Source: Flammeovirga pectinis
GTDB lineage: Bacteria; Bacteroidota; Bacteroidia; Cytophagales; Flammeovirgaceae
DNA: 64,000 nucleotides
Assembly (NCBI RefSeq): GCF_003970675.1
Contig: NZ_CP034563.1
Span: 687,501 to 751,500, forward strand
Direction of reading: 5' to 3'
The notes under the pieces are model-generated. The model was not told the DNA's origin. It searched no databases and saw only the letters and a program-made list of their open reading frames with translations. Each line of letters starts with the position of its first letter. The stretch's first letter is position 1. Shown piece after piece: positions 47,001 to 54,837 of this stretch. The position numbers and the translations under genes are program-made.

Positions 47001-48983
47001 AATGGCTTTAAGTAAGGCTGCATCAGAAAGACCTGCTTTTTCCATTAAAGGTGATGCAGAGAAAAAGGCACCTTGAAAGGCAATACCCTGCATTCTTAAT
47101 TGTAATTCAGGATCAGTTGCTTCTTCTCTTGCAATCTTAAATCCATCTATATAATAAACGTGTATTTCGTTTTGTATAATTAGCTTTTGATATTGCTTGG
47201 GAATTTCTGCCCATACTTCATCGGCAGTAGTTTTATCACTTTGAACAATAAAACTACCTCCTTTTTTAAGCCCTGCTAAAGCATTGGTATGCTTAAAAAC
47301 GTTAGGGTCTGGAGAAAGAACTACATCCACAAAATAATACTCGCAATTAATACGAATAGGCTCTGGTGCAGCTGCTAAATAATAAGTAGTAGGTTGCCCT
47401 TTTTTTTCCGATCCATATTTGGGGTTTGCTTTAATATCGTACCCAAGTAAATCGAACAATGTCATTGCTAGATTTTTACCCGTAGTAATTGCTCCCCAAC
47501 CTCCAACAGAGTGGAAACGTACCGTTATTGCCCCTTTAGGCATAAGGTTTGGGTTTTCAGAACCACGCACAGACAAATCTTGAATGTTTGGATAAGCGTC
47601 TTTAATTGACTCTTGATATTGACGCTGTTTTGGTGTGAAAGCGTGTTCACGAACAAAATCAATAGATAAGTAGAATTGCTTTTTCTGTTTTCCTTCAGGA
47701 AGCATATTTTCTACTGCTCCAATAATACCTTCTGGCTGTAAATCTCTCGATCCCATACCAAAAGAGCCAGAATAAAGTGCAGGGAATTCGTTTGGCTTAT
47801 AACTTGCTAAAGTGGGGTAAGGTTTATTTTTATTACTAGCACCATTTTCAATACATTTAGTAAGCACCGCTCTAATCTCTCTAATAATTGGAGCATCTTC
47901 TGCAAGTGGTTGGTCTAAACGTTCTAAAACAGTAATCCCTTTTTTACCTTTTAAAACCTTACTTATTAGGTCGGCAGGGAAGGGCCTAAACATTACCAAA
48001 TCCACAACGCCAACTTTTAAACCTCTAGTTTCTCTAAGATAATCTACAACAACTTCTGCTGAGGTAACCACAGAGCCTTGTCCTAAAATAAGGTAATCAG
48101 CATCTTCAATTTTGTAGGTCATTACACGTTCGTATAAACGACCTGTAAGTGCAGCAAAATCTTTAAATGCCTTGTCTGTAAGTTCTTTTATATGATCAAA
48201 GAAGAAAGGACGTTGTGCAGCCACAGATTGCATATACGAATCTTGATTCTGTACAATACCAGCCATTAAAGGATTATCTACATCCCAAATTTCTGGAATT
48301 CTTCTTCTCTTTTCTCCATAAATAATTTTTTGAGCTGCAGTGGGGGTATCAATAATGTCATCTGGTCGCCCTAAAAATTCTTTGATTAATTCGCGTTCAG
48401 GAAGCGATAAAGATTCAATAAGATGAGTAGTTAAAAAACCATCCTGTGCAATAACTCCAGGCGTTAAAGACATTTCTGCAATTTTATGAGAAATGATATT
48501 TAAATCGGCTACATGTTGTGCTTTTTTGGCAAACATCTGAAAGAATCCAGTATCGTCAATGGCATGGTAGTCGTCATGACCTGCATGTACATTTAACGTA
48601 GATTTTGTCATTGCTCTAGCACCTATGTTTAGCACATACGTTAAACGTTTACCTACAGCGGCATATAAAGATTCGTGCATATAGGCTATCCCTTGTCCAG
48701 AAGAAAAGTTAGCAGCACGTTGCCCTGTCATAGATAAACCAGCAGTAACAGCTGCAGCAGCATGTTCTCCTTCTGGTTCTATAAAAATAAGGGGTTTATC
48801 CGATATATTTAAATGTCCTTTTGCTGCTTCTTCTGCCCAATATTCTCCCATCTGAGTAGAAGGGGTAATAGGGTACGCACCTGCAGCATCAGTAGATTCT
48901 CTTTCGCACATAATAGCGGCAGTATTGCCATCCATTGCTACGCGAACACCAGGATATTTTACTTTGGAATTTTTTTGATCCAT
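44085..48983 (-). CDS. nifJ: Pyruvate:ferredoxin oxidoreductase, extra-long form
   Basis: 1632 residues; the classic homodimeric enzyme has about 1,200. Order seen: alpha domains I-II (CERESTDAAGAYPITPSTQ to about 440), gamma domain (VRFHSVGGWGAITTGKNLA, about 490-680), a two-cluster ferredoxin domain (C784 in CTACGNCYSVCP, C919 in CKGCMECIEVCD), the proximal-cluster Cys pair at C997 and C1000 (GACLGC), its third ligand at C1127 (NATGC), the TPP/Mg site GGDGSMYDIG with NTGGQ, and TTCQPEHG as the probable fourth ligand. A further Cys-rich unit (DCSGCDECIKIN, KCTAGVLHPG) closes the protein. The window between C1000 and C1127 is a long insertion. It oxidises pyruvate to acetyl-CoA. First gene of the rnf operon. 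Confidence 0.92.
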   Translation of the reverse strand: MDQKNSKVKYPGVRVAMDGNTAAIMCERESTDAAGAYPITPSTQMGEYWAEEAAKGHLNISDKPLIFIEPEGEHAAAAVTAGLSMTGQRAANFSSGQGIAYMHESLYAAVGKRLTYVLNIGARAMTKSTLNVHAGHDDYHAIDDTGFFQMFAKKAQHVADLNIISHKIAEMSLTPGVIAQDGFLTTHLIESLSLPERELIKEFLGRPDDIIDTPTAAQKIIYGEKRRRIPEIWDVDNPLMAGIVQNQDSYMQSVAAQRPFFFDHIKELTDKAFKDFAALTGRLYERVMTYKIEDADYLILGQGSVVTSAEVVVDYLRETRGLKVGVVDLVMFRPFPADLISKVLKGKKGITVLERLDQPLAEDAPIIREIRAVLTKCIENGASNKNKPYPTLASYKPNEFPALYSGSFGMGSRDLQPEGIIGAVENMLPEGKQKKQFYLSIDFVREHAFTPKQRQYQESIKDAYPNIQDLSVRGSENPNLMPKGAITVRFHSVGGWGAITTGKNLAMTLFDLLGYDIKANPKYGSEKKGQPTTYYLAAAPEPIRINCEYYFVDVVLSPDPNVFKHTNALAGLKKGGSFIVQSDKTTADEVWAEIPKQYQKLIIQNEIHVYYIDGFKIAREEATDPELQLRMQGIAFQGAFFSASPLMEKAGLSDAALLKAIEDQLQYKFGGKGQRVVDDNMRVVKRGFTEVHEITNKVLGTSNGKEGMVLKVPKMMKERPVSESKLSDVHRFWEQTGNFYQTGQGNDNLTDPFIGMSVMPATTSLFRDMTGIRFEHPEWVPDNCTACGNCYSVCPDTALPGLVSELKDVLETVVNRVKKNHIKVEELPKATRKMESKIRTLFDGEQNKGISVNEHIHEVIHQTVEDENTSEQLKQELLWFKEELGDFKFALTRPYYHLNEKKEKGSGGLFSITLNPATCKGCMECIEVCDDNALKTVIQTEGSVAKLRSEWDLWEELPNTPEKYNRIDDLEEKIGPLETLLLNKEAYGKFASGDGACLGCSEKTVVHLFTATVQSLMMPRIEKHINYLDELIVKMERHLQVKLMDTVNLSDADMMSKIVAEMQDSDLTMAEITSRIEQEKGSEPIDQEWLRNTSQLIAQLKQLKWRYTSGTTGDGRANMGMTNATGCTSVWGSTYPYNPYPFPWANHLFQDSTSLAMGIFEGHMSKMADSFRTIRKAELELSGDYNTSEHDDFFTYFTWEQFTDEEWHLCPPVVALGGDGSMYDIGFQNLSRMMASGKPIKVIVVDTQVYSNTGGQACTSGFIGQVSDMAQYGKVWKGKAEPRKEIGLLAMAHRNTYVLQGTLSNTTQMIEGFIDGLMAKRPALFNLYTTCQPEHGVADDLGAHQAKMAVESRTYPIFKYNPENGKTTEENFDLSGNPDMEKDWPSYQLKYIDNGVEKAMDLEMTFADFALTEARFRKHFRKVPRDAWNENMVPIAEFLNMDADEREGLFPFVWAVDRKQHLTRVLCAEPMVLSCEERRDFWIMLKGLAGIKEEPEVNIEEKIRAEVVGNIAQGLMKLAGGDGGSLVDLVQPSGISVTTESATQVAPNENYMAPWIETEDCSGCDECIKINNKIFAYNSDKKAFVKNSDGGTYQDVVKAAEKCTAGVLHPGLPKNMSEKNIDKLIKRGEKYN

Positions 48984-49869
48984 AATCGTTGGTCTTTTGG
49001 CTCTTGTTTGTCTTGTGTGTTGTTTATAAAATCTAGTGTGTATTGTTCCAGTATCATATTTTAAAAAAAAACATGATTTACTATAAAATACAATCGGTTA
49101 CTACCTTGAACAGAAATCAAAAATTTCTATCAAGTAATGGTGTTTTATTATAAAATGTGTTTGTCGAACCTTATGTGTTGTTTAAGATAGTTAGTAAACA
49201 AATAAGTGGTTTGTATCATTTTTAATTGTGTTCACTAATTACCTCTTTAGTTATTGGAATCTACCGTTGTTTATTGGTCGGTTAAAGATAGATTTTGTGT
49301 ATGGTTTTTTAGGTTACGCTCAATTTCATTTCTTACACCATTTAGACATGGTCAATCACTTGTTTTTAAAAAGACAAATTGAGCTAATGTGGCTTAAATC
49401 TTTTACTCATTTTCTTGTAATCTAATTTCAATTTAATAAGTGTTGTTTAGAACATTATATGATAAAAGTATTAACAAATGGATTTGTTTATCATGATACT
49501 GATCAGGTAAATAAGTGACGAAAATCAACGTTAAATTATAAATCTTATTTTTCGAATAAATAAAGGAAAGGATTGGAGGTTAAATCATTTACTACTTAAA
49601 AAGGTGATTTAAGGCTGTTTTAAGTGTGTTTACAAACATTTTATATCAATTGAACTGTTTGTAAAATAGCTAATTTCAATTGATTATAACTTAAATAATC
49701 AATATTTTGAATCAACAATAAATACTCATATTTCACCTTTTTTAGTACAAAAAAGCATGAATAATATTTAGACTAATTTTAAATAAACAATCTATTTTAT
49801 CATCAAATTTAATTAGTGTAAAAAATACATTAAAAATTTTTGTTTTTTAATTCTTTTCGATAAATTGAG
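48984..49869. other. Long intergenic region upstream of the nifJ-rnf operon
   Basis: 886 nt without a credible gene. On the minus side it must carry the operon's control region. TTGTTTA (49178-49184) and TAAACAA (49195-49201) form an inverted pair 10 nt apart. A 9-bp inverted repeat gctcaattt / aaattgagc occurs at 49318-49326 and 49376-49384. No exact TAnnTTTG element was found on the minus strand near the nifJ start. A 65-codon frame at 49228 looks spurious. Confidence 0.5.
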
Positions 49870-50349
49870 ATGAATAACAAAAAACTTACAGCAATGAATA
49901 TGTACCCTAAATACCAAAAAGAACAGTTTGAATTAGTTGCATTTTGCAAAAACTCAACTAAAAATGCAGAAAACTATTTAGTTGAAAGTACCTATTACAA
50001 TTTAAACATGATGCTCAATTCTTATGAGCATTTATACATGTGCTTTGAAGACTATTTATTAAAAAAATGCCCTTCTTTAAGCCGTCAACAATTTGGGCAA
50101 TGTAATGAAAATGCACTCCCTAAATTTGATTATGATGGAAAGCGAATGACATTAGAATGTTCTGCTGATTGGGTTTCGGTTAAAGTTATGGAGACAATAG
50201 AAAAATTAGAAAAAGGGATAGTTGCCCCAAAATCTGCTTACATAAACCATTGGAAAGTTTTGCAATTACATCTTCAGAAAACACGTGCATTAGTAAAGGG
50301 TTTACGAAAATATAAGCACCTTATGCCTACAAATGGTCTAATACACTAA
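49870..50349 (+). CDS. Soluble helical protein of unknown function
   Basis: 159 residues, no signal peptide or membrane helix. Mostly helical by composition (YYNLNMMLNSYEHLYMCFEDYLLKKC, VSVKVMETIEKLEKG, WKVLQLHLQKTRALVKGLRKYK), with four Cys and many Tyr and Lys. No family recognised. It lies alone after an 886-nt gap and is followed by a terminator. A second Met at position 9 (49894) would be an equally good start. Confidence 0.6.
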   Translation: MNNKKLTAMNMYPKYQKEQFELVAFCKNSTKNAENYLVESTYYNLNMMLNSYEHLYMCFEDYLLKKCPSLSRQQFGQCNENALPKFDYDGKRMTLECSADWVSVKVMETIEKLEKGIVAPKSAYINHWKVLQLHLQKTRALVKGLRKYKHLMPTNGLIH

Positions 50350-50376
50350 AAATATAATTTTTGGAACGTGAAAGGT

Positions 50377-50409
50377 AGGGTCTATAGCAATATGGACTCT
50401 ATTTTTTTT
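50377..50409 (+). terminator. Terminator between converging genes
   Basis: A 10-bp stem with two G-U pairs (agggtctata at 50377-50386, tatggactct at 50391-50400), a 4-nt loop and eight T residues. Confidence 0.8.
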
Positions 50410-51019
50410 AGAAAGATAAACCAACATTTACACAAATATTACTGTAATTAATATTGTAATCGTTAGTTGGTACATAGTTGTATTTTAAGCTAAAGAAAGG
50501 GTTTATTCTATCAAAAAATGTTGTTGTAAATCCAAGTTCACCCATAAAACCATAACTTACATTGCTTTCTTTTACTTCTCTAGAAGAACTACTGCCACCG
50601 TCTAAATCAAGAGCATATTGAGAAACCATATAACCTTGCTCAATAAAATACCCACTACCGCCAATACCAATAAATGGAGAAATTACTCCTCTTTCATTAA
50701 AATAATAATGTACATTTAATTGAAAAGGCACGATTACAAAGTTTTTAAGATCACTATCAGGAATAGGCGAGTTATAATCTGTATTGATTTCTTTTTCAGA
50801 AAAATTATAAGAAGAGGCTACACCAATTGAAATTGGTACTTTAGAAAGGTGTTTTCTAATATCAATTCCTACACCATTTAAACTCATCTGATGTACATCG
50901 CCAACACTGTTTGTTTTACTATAGTTTACTATGAAATCTAGGTTTTGAGCCTGTATTTTAATAGAAAGCCCTAGTATAATTACGAATGTAAAAGATATTT
51001 TCAAGAATAGGTTTAACAT
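50408..51019 (-). CDS. Outer-membrane beta-barrel protein
   Basis: 203 residues, signal peptide ending near IKIQAQ (about 25). Strand-turn pattern: VGIDIRKHLSKVPISIGVASSYNFSE, FQLNVHYYFNERGVISPFIGIGGSGYF, YGFMGELGFTTTFFDRINPFFSLKYNYV, closing ICVNVGLSF. The plan fits an OmpW/OprF-like eight-stranded barrel. Function unknown. The minus strand shows a -7 box (TATATTTG) 43 nt upstream of the start. It is independent of the DUF5777 operon upstream. Confidence 0.75.
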   Translation of the reverse strand: MLNLFLKISFTFVIILGLSIKIQAQNLDFIVNYSKTNSVGDVHQMSLNGVGIDIRKHLSKVPISIGVASSYNFSEKEINTDYNSPIPDSDLKNFVIVPFQLNVHYYFNERGVISPFIGIGGSGYFIEQGYMVSQYALDLDGGSSSSREVKESNVSYGFMGELGFTTTFFDRINPFFSLKYNYVPTNDYNINYSNICVNVGLSF

Positions 51020-51061
51020 ATTTGATTGTAGTGATTGTTAAATAAGTTTGTAGTAGTAAGA

Positions 51062-51069
51062 CAAATATA
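51062..51069 (-). promoter_or_regulatory. -7 element of the barrel gene
   Basis: On the minus strand this reads TATATTTG, an exact TAnnTTTG match, giving a leader of roughly 40 nt. No TTTG box is seen at the expected distance. Confidence 0.45.
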
Positions 51070-51153
51070 GCTTATTTTTTAATAAATAAGTATATTTTAT
51101 CTTAAAATTGTACAATTACATATTGTAGTTAGTGTTAATCAAGAGTAAGTTGG

Positions 51154-52002
51154 TTAAAAGACTCTGACAATGTTAAACCCAAAGAAAATATCTCCAGTAC
51201 TCCAATCTCCTTCAGCATAACTCATAAAGCCGGGTTCGTTTGTAGATTGAGCATTTGTAAATAAAAGTTGAAAAACATGACCTCCTGTTTCTATGTCTAA
51301 ACCAACAGTTAAAGGGTCCTTGAAATCAGAATCACTAGCTCGACTAAAATTGTAAGAATAATCTATATTGACAGACATTCTTTTACTGACTTTATATCTT
51401 CCTCCAATACCTAATACATATTGATTATGATCTTGATTGACATTATAAACAAGGTTTTGTCTTACGTAAGTTGGGGCCAACTCTACAGATAACTTTTTAA
51501 TACGTTTAGAAAATAAGAATTGAGCTGCATAACTCATTCTATCAGAACCCGTAATTTCTGGATATAATTCTGTACTCACTTGGGTATTGACATTAAAAGT
51601 GCCGTATGCAGAAATATTGATAGGGAAGTTACCTTTTTGCTCTTTTATTCGAATTTTTGTGCTCCCTGCATATGTTTTTCTCCAAGATTCTCTACTTATC
51701 CCAATTTGAAAACCATCAAATAGCGCGTAAACAAGTTGAATTTTTGTATTTGCATTGTCTAAACCAAAAAATGTTTCCCAGCCGTCTTTTAAAGAACCGA
51801 ACCTATGAGAGATATACATATAAAAATCACCTTTTCCGCCCACTTTTGTAGATTGTAGGTTACCAATTTTCATTGCTTTAAACGCAGGTTGTTCAAAAGT
51901 GACAGAGTCGGTTGTTTCTGTCTCTATTTCATTTAGTAAATCATCCTGTGCAAATGTATAAGTACAGGAGAAAATAAAGAGTAATAGTTGGTAATATTTC
52001 AT
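51154..52002 (-). CDS. DUF5777 family beta-barrel protein
   Basis: 282 residues, signal peptide MKYYQLLLFIFSCTYTFAQ. After an acidic linker (EIETETTDSVTFEQPAFKAMKIGNLQST) comes a barrel with KGDFYMYISHRFGSLKDGWETFFGLDNANTKIQLVYALFDGFQIGI, typical of DUF5777, and a C-terminal DIFFGFNIVRVF strand. It is the last gene of a four-gene run (cytochrome, YceI, OB-fold, DUF5777) on the minus strand, 6 nt after the OB-fold gene. Probably an outer-membrane component of that redox operon; its exact role is unknown. Confidence 0.85.
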   Translation of the reverse strand: MKYYQLLLFIFSCTYTFAQDDLLNEIETETTDSVTFEQPAFKAMKIGNLQSTKVGGKGDFYMYISHRFGSLKDGWETFFGLDNANTKIQLVYALFDGFQIGISRESWRKTYAGSTKIRIKEQKGNFPINISAYGTFNVNTQVSTELYPEITGSDRMSYAAQFLFSKRIKKLSVELAPTYVRQNLVYNVNQDHNQYVLGIGGRYKVSKRMSVNIDYSYNFSRASDSDFKDPLTVGLDIETGGHVFQLLFTNAQSTNEPGFMSYAEGDWSTGDIFFGFNIVRVF

Positions 52003-52008
52003 TGTTAG

Positions 52009-52392
52009 TTATTTAATTATTGTACAATTATTGAGTTTAATTTCATCGAGCAATTCATCGAAACCAATGTATTTTCCTTTTATGGTTATTTTAGAATCTT
52101 TAGTGATTTTATAAGGAAATGATGTAGAAAACTGACAGAATACTTTATTATTAAGTTGTATCCCATTTTCTTCTAGTTGAGTTATAGTGCCGTTGAGCTG
52201 TACTACTTTTGCAACATAATTAGTTGAAGTATTGCTTTCTATTTCTTTAATAAAACCAATAGCTTCACCATTATAACTCAAACTACTATTTTCTACGGTT
52301 GTAGGAGGTTTGAAAATGTAAGCTACTGATAGAACTAAAGCACTACTTAGCACTATTAATAGTGTAAGTAGTTTACTTTTTTTTGAGTTCAT
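52009..52392 (-). CDS. Membrane-anchored OB-fold (tRNA_anti-like) protein
   Basis: 127 residues. One N-terminal membrane helix (about 8-28). The remainder, YVAKVVQLNGTITQLEENGIQLNN, ITIKGKYIGFDELLDEIKLNNCTIIK, has the five-strand OB-fold plan of small tRNA_anti-like proteins seen in Bacteroidota. There is no catalytic motif, and RNA binding is not implied in a periplasmic protein. It overlaps the YceI gene by 20 nt, which shows tight coupling. Confidence 0.75.
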   Translation of the reverse strand: MNSKKSKLLTLLIVLSSALVLSVAYIFKPPTTVENSSLSYNGEAIGFIKEIESNTSTNYVAKVVQLNGTITQLEENGIQLNNKVFCQFSTSFPYKITKDSKITIKGKYIGFDELLDEIKLNNCTIIK

Positions 52393-52912
52393 AGTTTATA
52401 GATATATGAATTTTTTCTGATATCTTTTCCTCTACAATACTTGGAATTTGAATATCAAAATCTGAGGGAGCTACATCAAAAGCTGACTTAGCATATAAAA
52501 TATCCTTATTTACGTACAACTTAACTCTAGCTACTATTTCTTTTGATATGCCTTTAATAGTAAGTGTTCCTTTTAAATTAAAATCTTTGGGAGCATTACT
52601 TAAATTTTTAAAATCAAAATCAGTGATTTCCCCTTTAAAAGTAGCTTTTGGAAATTTATCAGAAGACATATAATTTTCATTGAAATGCTCCTGCATTAAT
52701 GCCACTTTAAATTCGAAAGCAGCAATAAATAATAGTGCAGCTATTTCTCCTGTTTCAGTATTAATAATTGCTGTTGTACTATTATTAGTTGCTTCTACAG
52801 GTTCAAAAGCCTTAACGGATGCTTCAAAATCGGTTAGACCAGTTTTAGTTATATATTTTTGTCCGAAAGAGGTAATACTTAAGAAGAGTAATAAGATTGT
52901 AAGTTGTTTCAT
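52373..52912 (-). CDS. YceI family secreted lipid-binding protein
   Basis: 179 residues, signal peptide MKQLTILLLFLSITSFG. The YceI lipocalin-like barrel is seen in AFEFKVALMQEHFNENYMSSDKFPKATFKGEI, then FNLKGTLTIKGISKEI and a C-terminal KIHISINYEL. YceI proteins bind isoprenoid chains such as quinone precursors in the periplasm. Position next to a c-type cytochrome supports a redox or quinone-related task. It starts 5 nt after the cytochrome gene and overlaps the OB-fold gene. Confidence 0.9.
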   Translation of the reverse strand: MKQLTILLLFLSITSFGQKYITKTGLTDFEASVKAFEPVEATNNSTTAIINTETGEIAALLFIAAFEFKVALMQEHFNENYMSSDKFPKATFKGEITDFDFKNLSNAPKDFNLKGTLTIKGISKEIVARVKLYVNKDILYAKSAFDVAPSDFDIQIPSIVEEKISEKIHISINYELKKK

Positions 52913-52917
52913 GTTTT

Positions 52918-53310
52918 CTATTTTTCTGGGAAATTATCATCTACCCATTTTTGGATACGTTGTCTTTCTTCTTGTGGCATTAAACCAGCAGGAGGCATAG
53001 GGTTTGAACTATTATTTATTCTTGATAATAAATTGCCGCTTTCTGTCTGAAATTTAAAATTAGTATAACCAGATAAGTTAATACCTGCTTGTAGACTACT
53101 ACCACTGTGACAAGAAATACAATAATTATCTGCAATAGTTAATACATGAGGATCGTAAACTACAGCTTCTTCTGCTACAGCATCGTCGTCATCTTCAGGA
53201 ACTTCAATAACATCATTATCATTTGTACCTGTGTTATCATCATCGATAACAGCTTCAGAACAACCAAAAATAAGAAGAGAAATAAAAGTGAAAATAAATA
53301 CCTTTTTCAT
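52918..53310 (-). CDS. c-type cytochrome lipoprotein
   Basis: 130 residues. Lipobox IFGC with acyl Cys at 17, then an acidic linker (DDDNTGTNDNDVIEVPEDDDD, residues 23-43). The single heme site is C64-I-S-C67-H68 with the typical preceding IADNY; the likely Met ligand lies in NPMPPAG, as in planctomycete-type cytochrome c domains. The C-terminal helix RIQKWVDDNFPEK fits. It is the first gene of a four-gene operon and would carry electrons at the periplasmic face. Two identical palindromes lie upstream. Confidence 0.9.
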   Translation of the reverse strand: MKKVFIFTFISLLIFGCSEAVIDDDNTGTNDNDVIEVPEDDDDAVAEEAVVYDPHVLTIADNYCISCHSGSSLQAGINLSGYTNFKFQTESGNLLSRINNSSNPMPPAGLMPQEERQRIQKWVDDNFPEK

Positions 53311-53368
53311 AACGTTAGAATTTAGTGCGTTTAGATTGAATAATTAGTAAAACAGGTTTGTGTTATTA

Positions 53369-53407
53369 TTGTTTAAACAAATTAAAGATAAAAACTTGTT
53401 TAAACAA
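53369..53407. promoter_or_regulatory. Two identical 12-bp palindromes, probable operator
   Basis: TTGTTTAAACAA occurs at 53369-53380 and again at 53396-53407, centre to centre 27 nt. Both are followed by AAT on the plus strand. Each is a perfect palindrome. They lie 59-97 nt upstream of the cytochrome gene start (53310), a place for a dimeric regulator. The half-site TTGT/ACAA recalls Crp/Fnr-type sites, but no regulator gene is present to support that. Confidence 0.6.
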
Positions 53408-53656
53408 ATAAAGTGTCTTTCTCATTAAAATTTGGAATTAATTGGATTTTAAATGTAAGGGTAATAAAAAATTAGAATAATAACATCTTGTAAATAAGTT
53501 ATTTATGTCTTAAAATATAAAAAAATTGAATTAATCTAAGAATTGGTCTAGTAATTGTATCTTCTACAATTAAATATACTATATTAGTATAACACAAAAT
53601 AAGAGAACAAGTAATCTTAGTATTACAATAAAAATATAAATATCTAGTAAGTAATT

Positions 53657-53692
53657 AACCCCATCTTTTGATTAAAGGTGGGGTTTCTTTTT
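53657..53692 (+). terminator. Orphan plus-strand terminator
   Basis: A 12-bp stem (53657-53668 and 53674-53685, one G-U) with a 5-nt loop is followed by TTCTTTTT. No plus-strand gene lies in the 3.3 kb upstream. A small plus-strand RNA ending here, within 53311-53692, is possible. Confidence 0.6.
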
Positions 53693-53699
53693 GTACAAA

Positions 53700-53733
53700 A
53701 AAGAGTCATTGATTTTTACATCAATGACTCTTT
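53700..53733 (-). terminator. Terminator of the cysteine synthase gene
   Basis: A perfect 14-bp stem (53700-53713 and 53720-53733) with a 6-nt loop. On the minus strand it is followed by a T-rich run, suiting the end of the gene that stops at 53752. Confidence 0.88.
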
Positions 53734-53751
53734 AAATATCATTTTTATGGA

Positions 53752-54669
53752 CTACACCCCAAACAATCCTTCAATTGAAAGGTATCTTTCGCCTGTATCA
53801 TAATTGAAAGTAAGAATTGAACTTCCTTCAGGTATTTCAGCTAATTTTTTATCTACAGCAGCTAAAGATGCTCCAGTAGAAATTCCACCAAGAAAACCTT
53901 CTTTAAGTGCTAATTCTCTTGCAAAAGCTTTAGATTTTTCGGCATCAACACCAATAGCACCATCTAATAAAGAAGTATCTAAGTTTTTTGGAATAAAACC
54001 AGCACCAATTCCTTGTAATGGGTGAGGACCAGGAGCTCCACCACCAATAACAGCACTTACTTCTGGCTCTACAGCAAACACTTTAATGTTTGGCCATTTT
54101 TCTTTAAGCACTTTAGCAACACCTGTAATATGTCCGCCTGTACCAACACCAGTAATTAGATAATCCAATCCGTTAGGAAAATCTTCAATAATTTCTTGAG
54201 CCGTTGTTGTGGCATGGATATTTACATTGGCAGGATTATCAAATTGAGATGGAATCCAAGCATTTTTATTTCCTTCTGCTAATTCTTCTGCTTTAGCAAT
54301 AGCACCTTTCATACCTTTCTCTTTAGGAGTAAGTACTAATTTAGCACCATAACTAGCCATTAATTTTCTACGCTCAATACTCATAGATTCGGGCATACAA
54401 AGTGTAATAGAATAACCTTTTACAGCAGCAACCATAGAAAGACCAACACCTGTGTTTCCAGAAGTAGGCTCAATAATTTCTGAATCTTTATTTAACAGAC
54501 CATCTTCTTCCGCTTTTTCAATCATTGCTAAAGCAATTCTATCTTTAATACTACTAGCGGGATTAAATCTTTCAGCTTTAATAAATACATTATGCTTATT
54601 AGAGAAGAGCTTATTAATTTTTATAATAGGAGTTTGGCCTATTGTGTCAAGAATTGAATTATAGATCAT
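53752..54669 (-). CDS. cysK: Cysteine synthase (O-acetylserine sulfhydrylase)
   Basis: 305 residues from the Met at 54669 ([14 protein letters not shown] is the family's start); a Met at 54699 would add ten unsupported residues. The PLP lysine is K42 in [12 protein letters not shown]. The substrate loop [10 protein letters not shown] and the PLP phosphate loop [11 protein letters not shown] are intact, and the C-terminal [11 protein letters not shown] is typical. It makes cysteine from O-acetylserine and sulfide. No cysE gene is adjacent. It is the cytosolic counterpart to the desulfidase and metY in this window. Confidence 0.94.
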   Translation of the reverse strand: MIYNSILDTIGQTPIIKINKLFSNKHNVFIKAERFNPASSIKDRIALAMIEKAEEDGLLNKDSEIIEPTSGNTGVGLSMVAAVKGYSITLCMPESMSIERRKLMASYGAKLVLTPKEKGMKGAIAKAEELAEGNKNAWIPSQFDNPANVNIHATTTAQEIIEDFPNGLDYLITGVGTGGHITGVAKVLKEKWPNIKVFAVEPEVSAVIGGGAPGPHPLQGIGAGFIPKNLDTSLLDGAIGVDAEKSKAFARELALKEGFLGGISTGASLAAVDKKLAEIPEGSSILTFNYDTGERYLSIEGLFGV

Positions 54670-54837
54670 TTGTATTTTAAATTTAAATGTTTGTTTCACG
54701 AATTAACATATAAATCACATAATATCCAAAGTCTATATACTTTATATACTAATAGAATTCTGAATATACTCCTATCCCTATTTTAGTTTGTAAAAGAGTT
54801 TCTAAAACGTGATTATTTTAATATTCTAAATGAGAAT

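Noticed and set aside
49228-49425. 65-codon plus-strand frame upstream of the nifJ operon
   Set aside because: It begins with GTG, is rich in Phe, Leu and His without a recognisable signal, and lies in the presumed control region.
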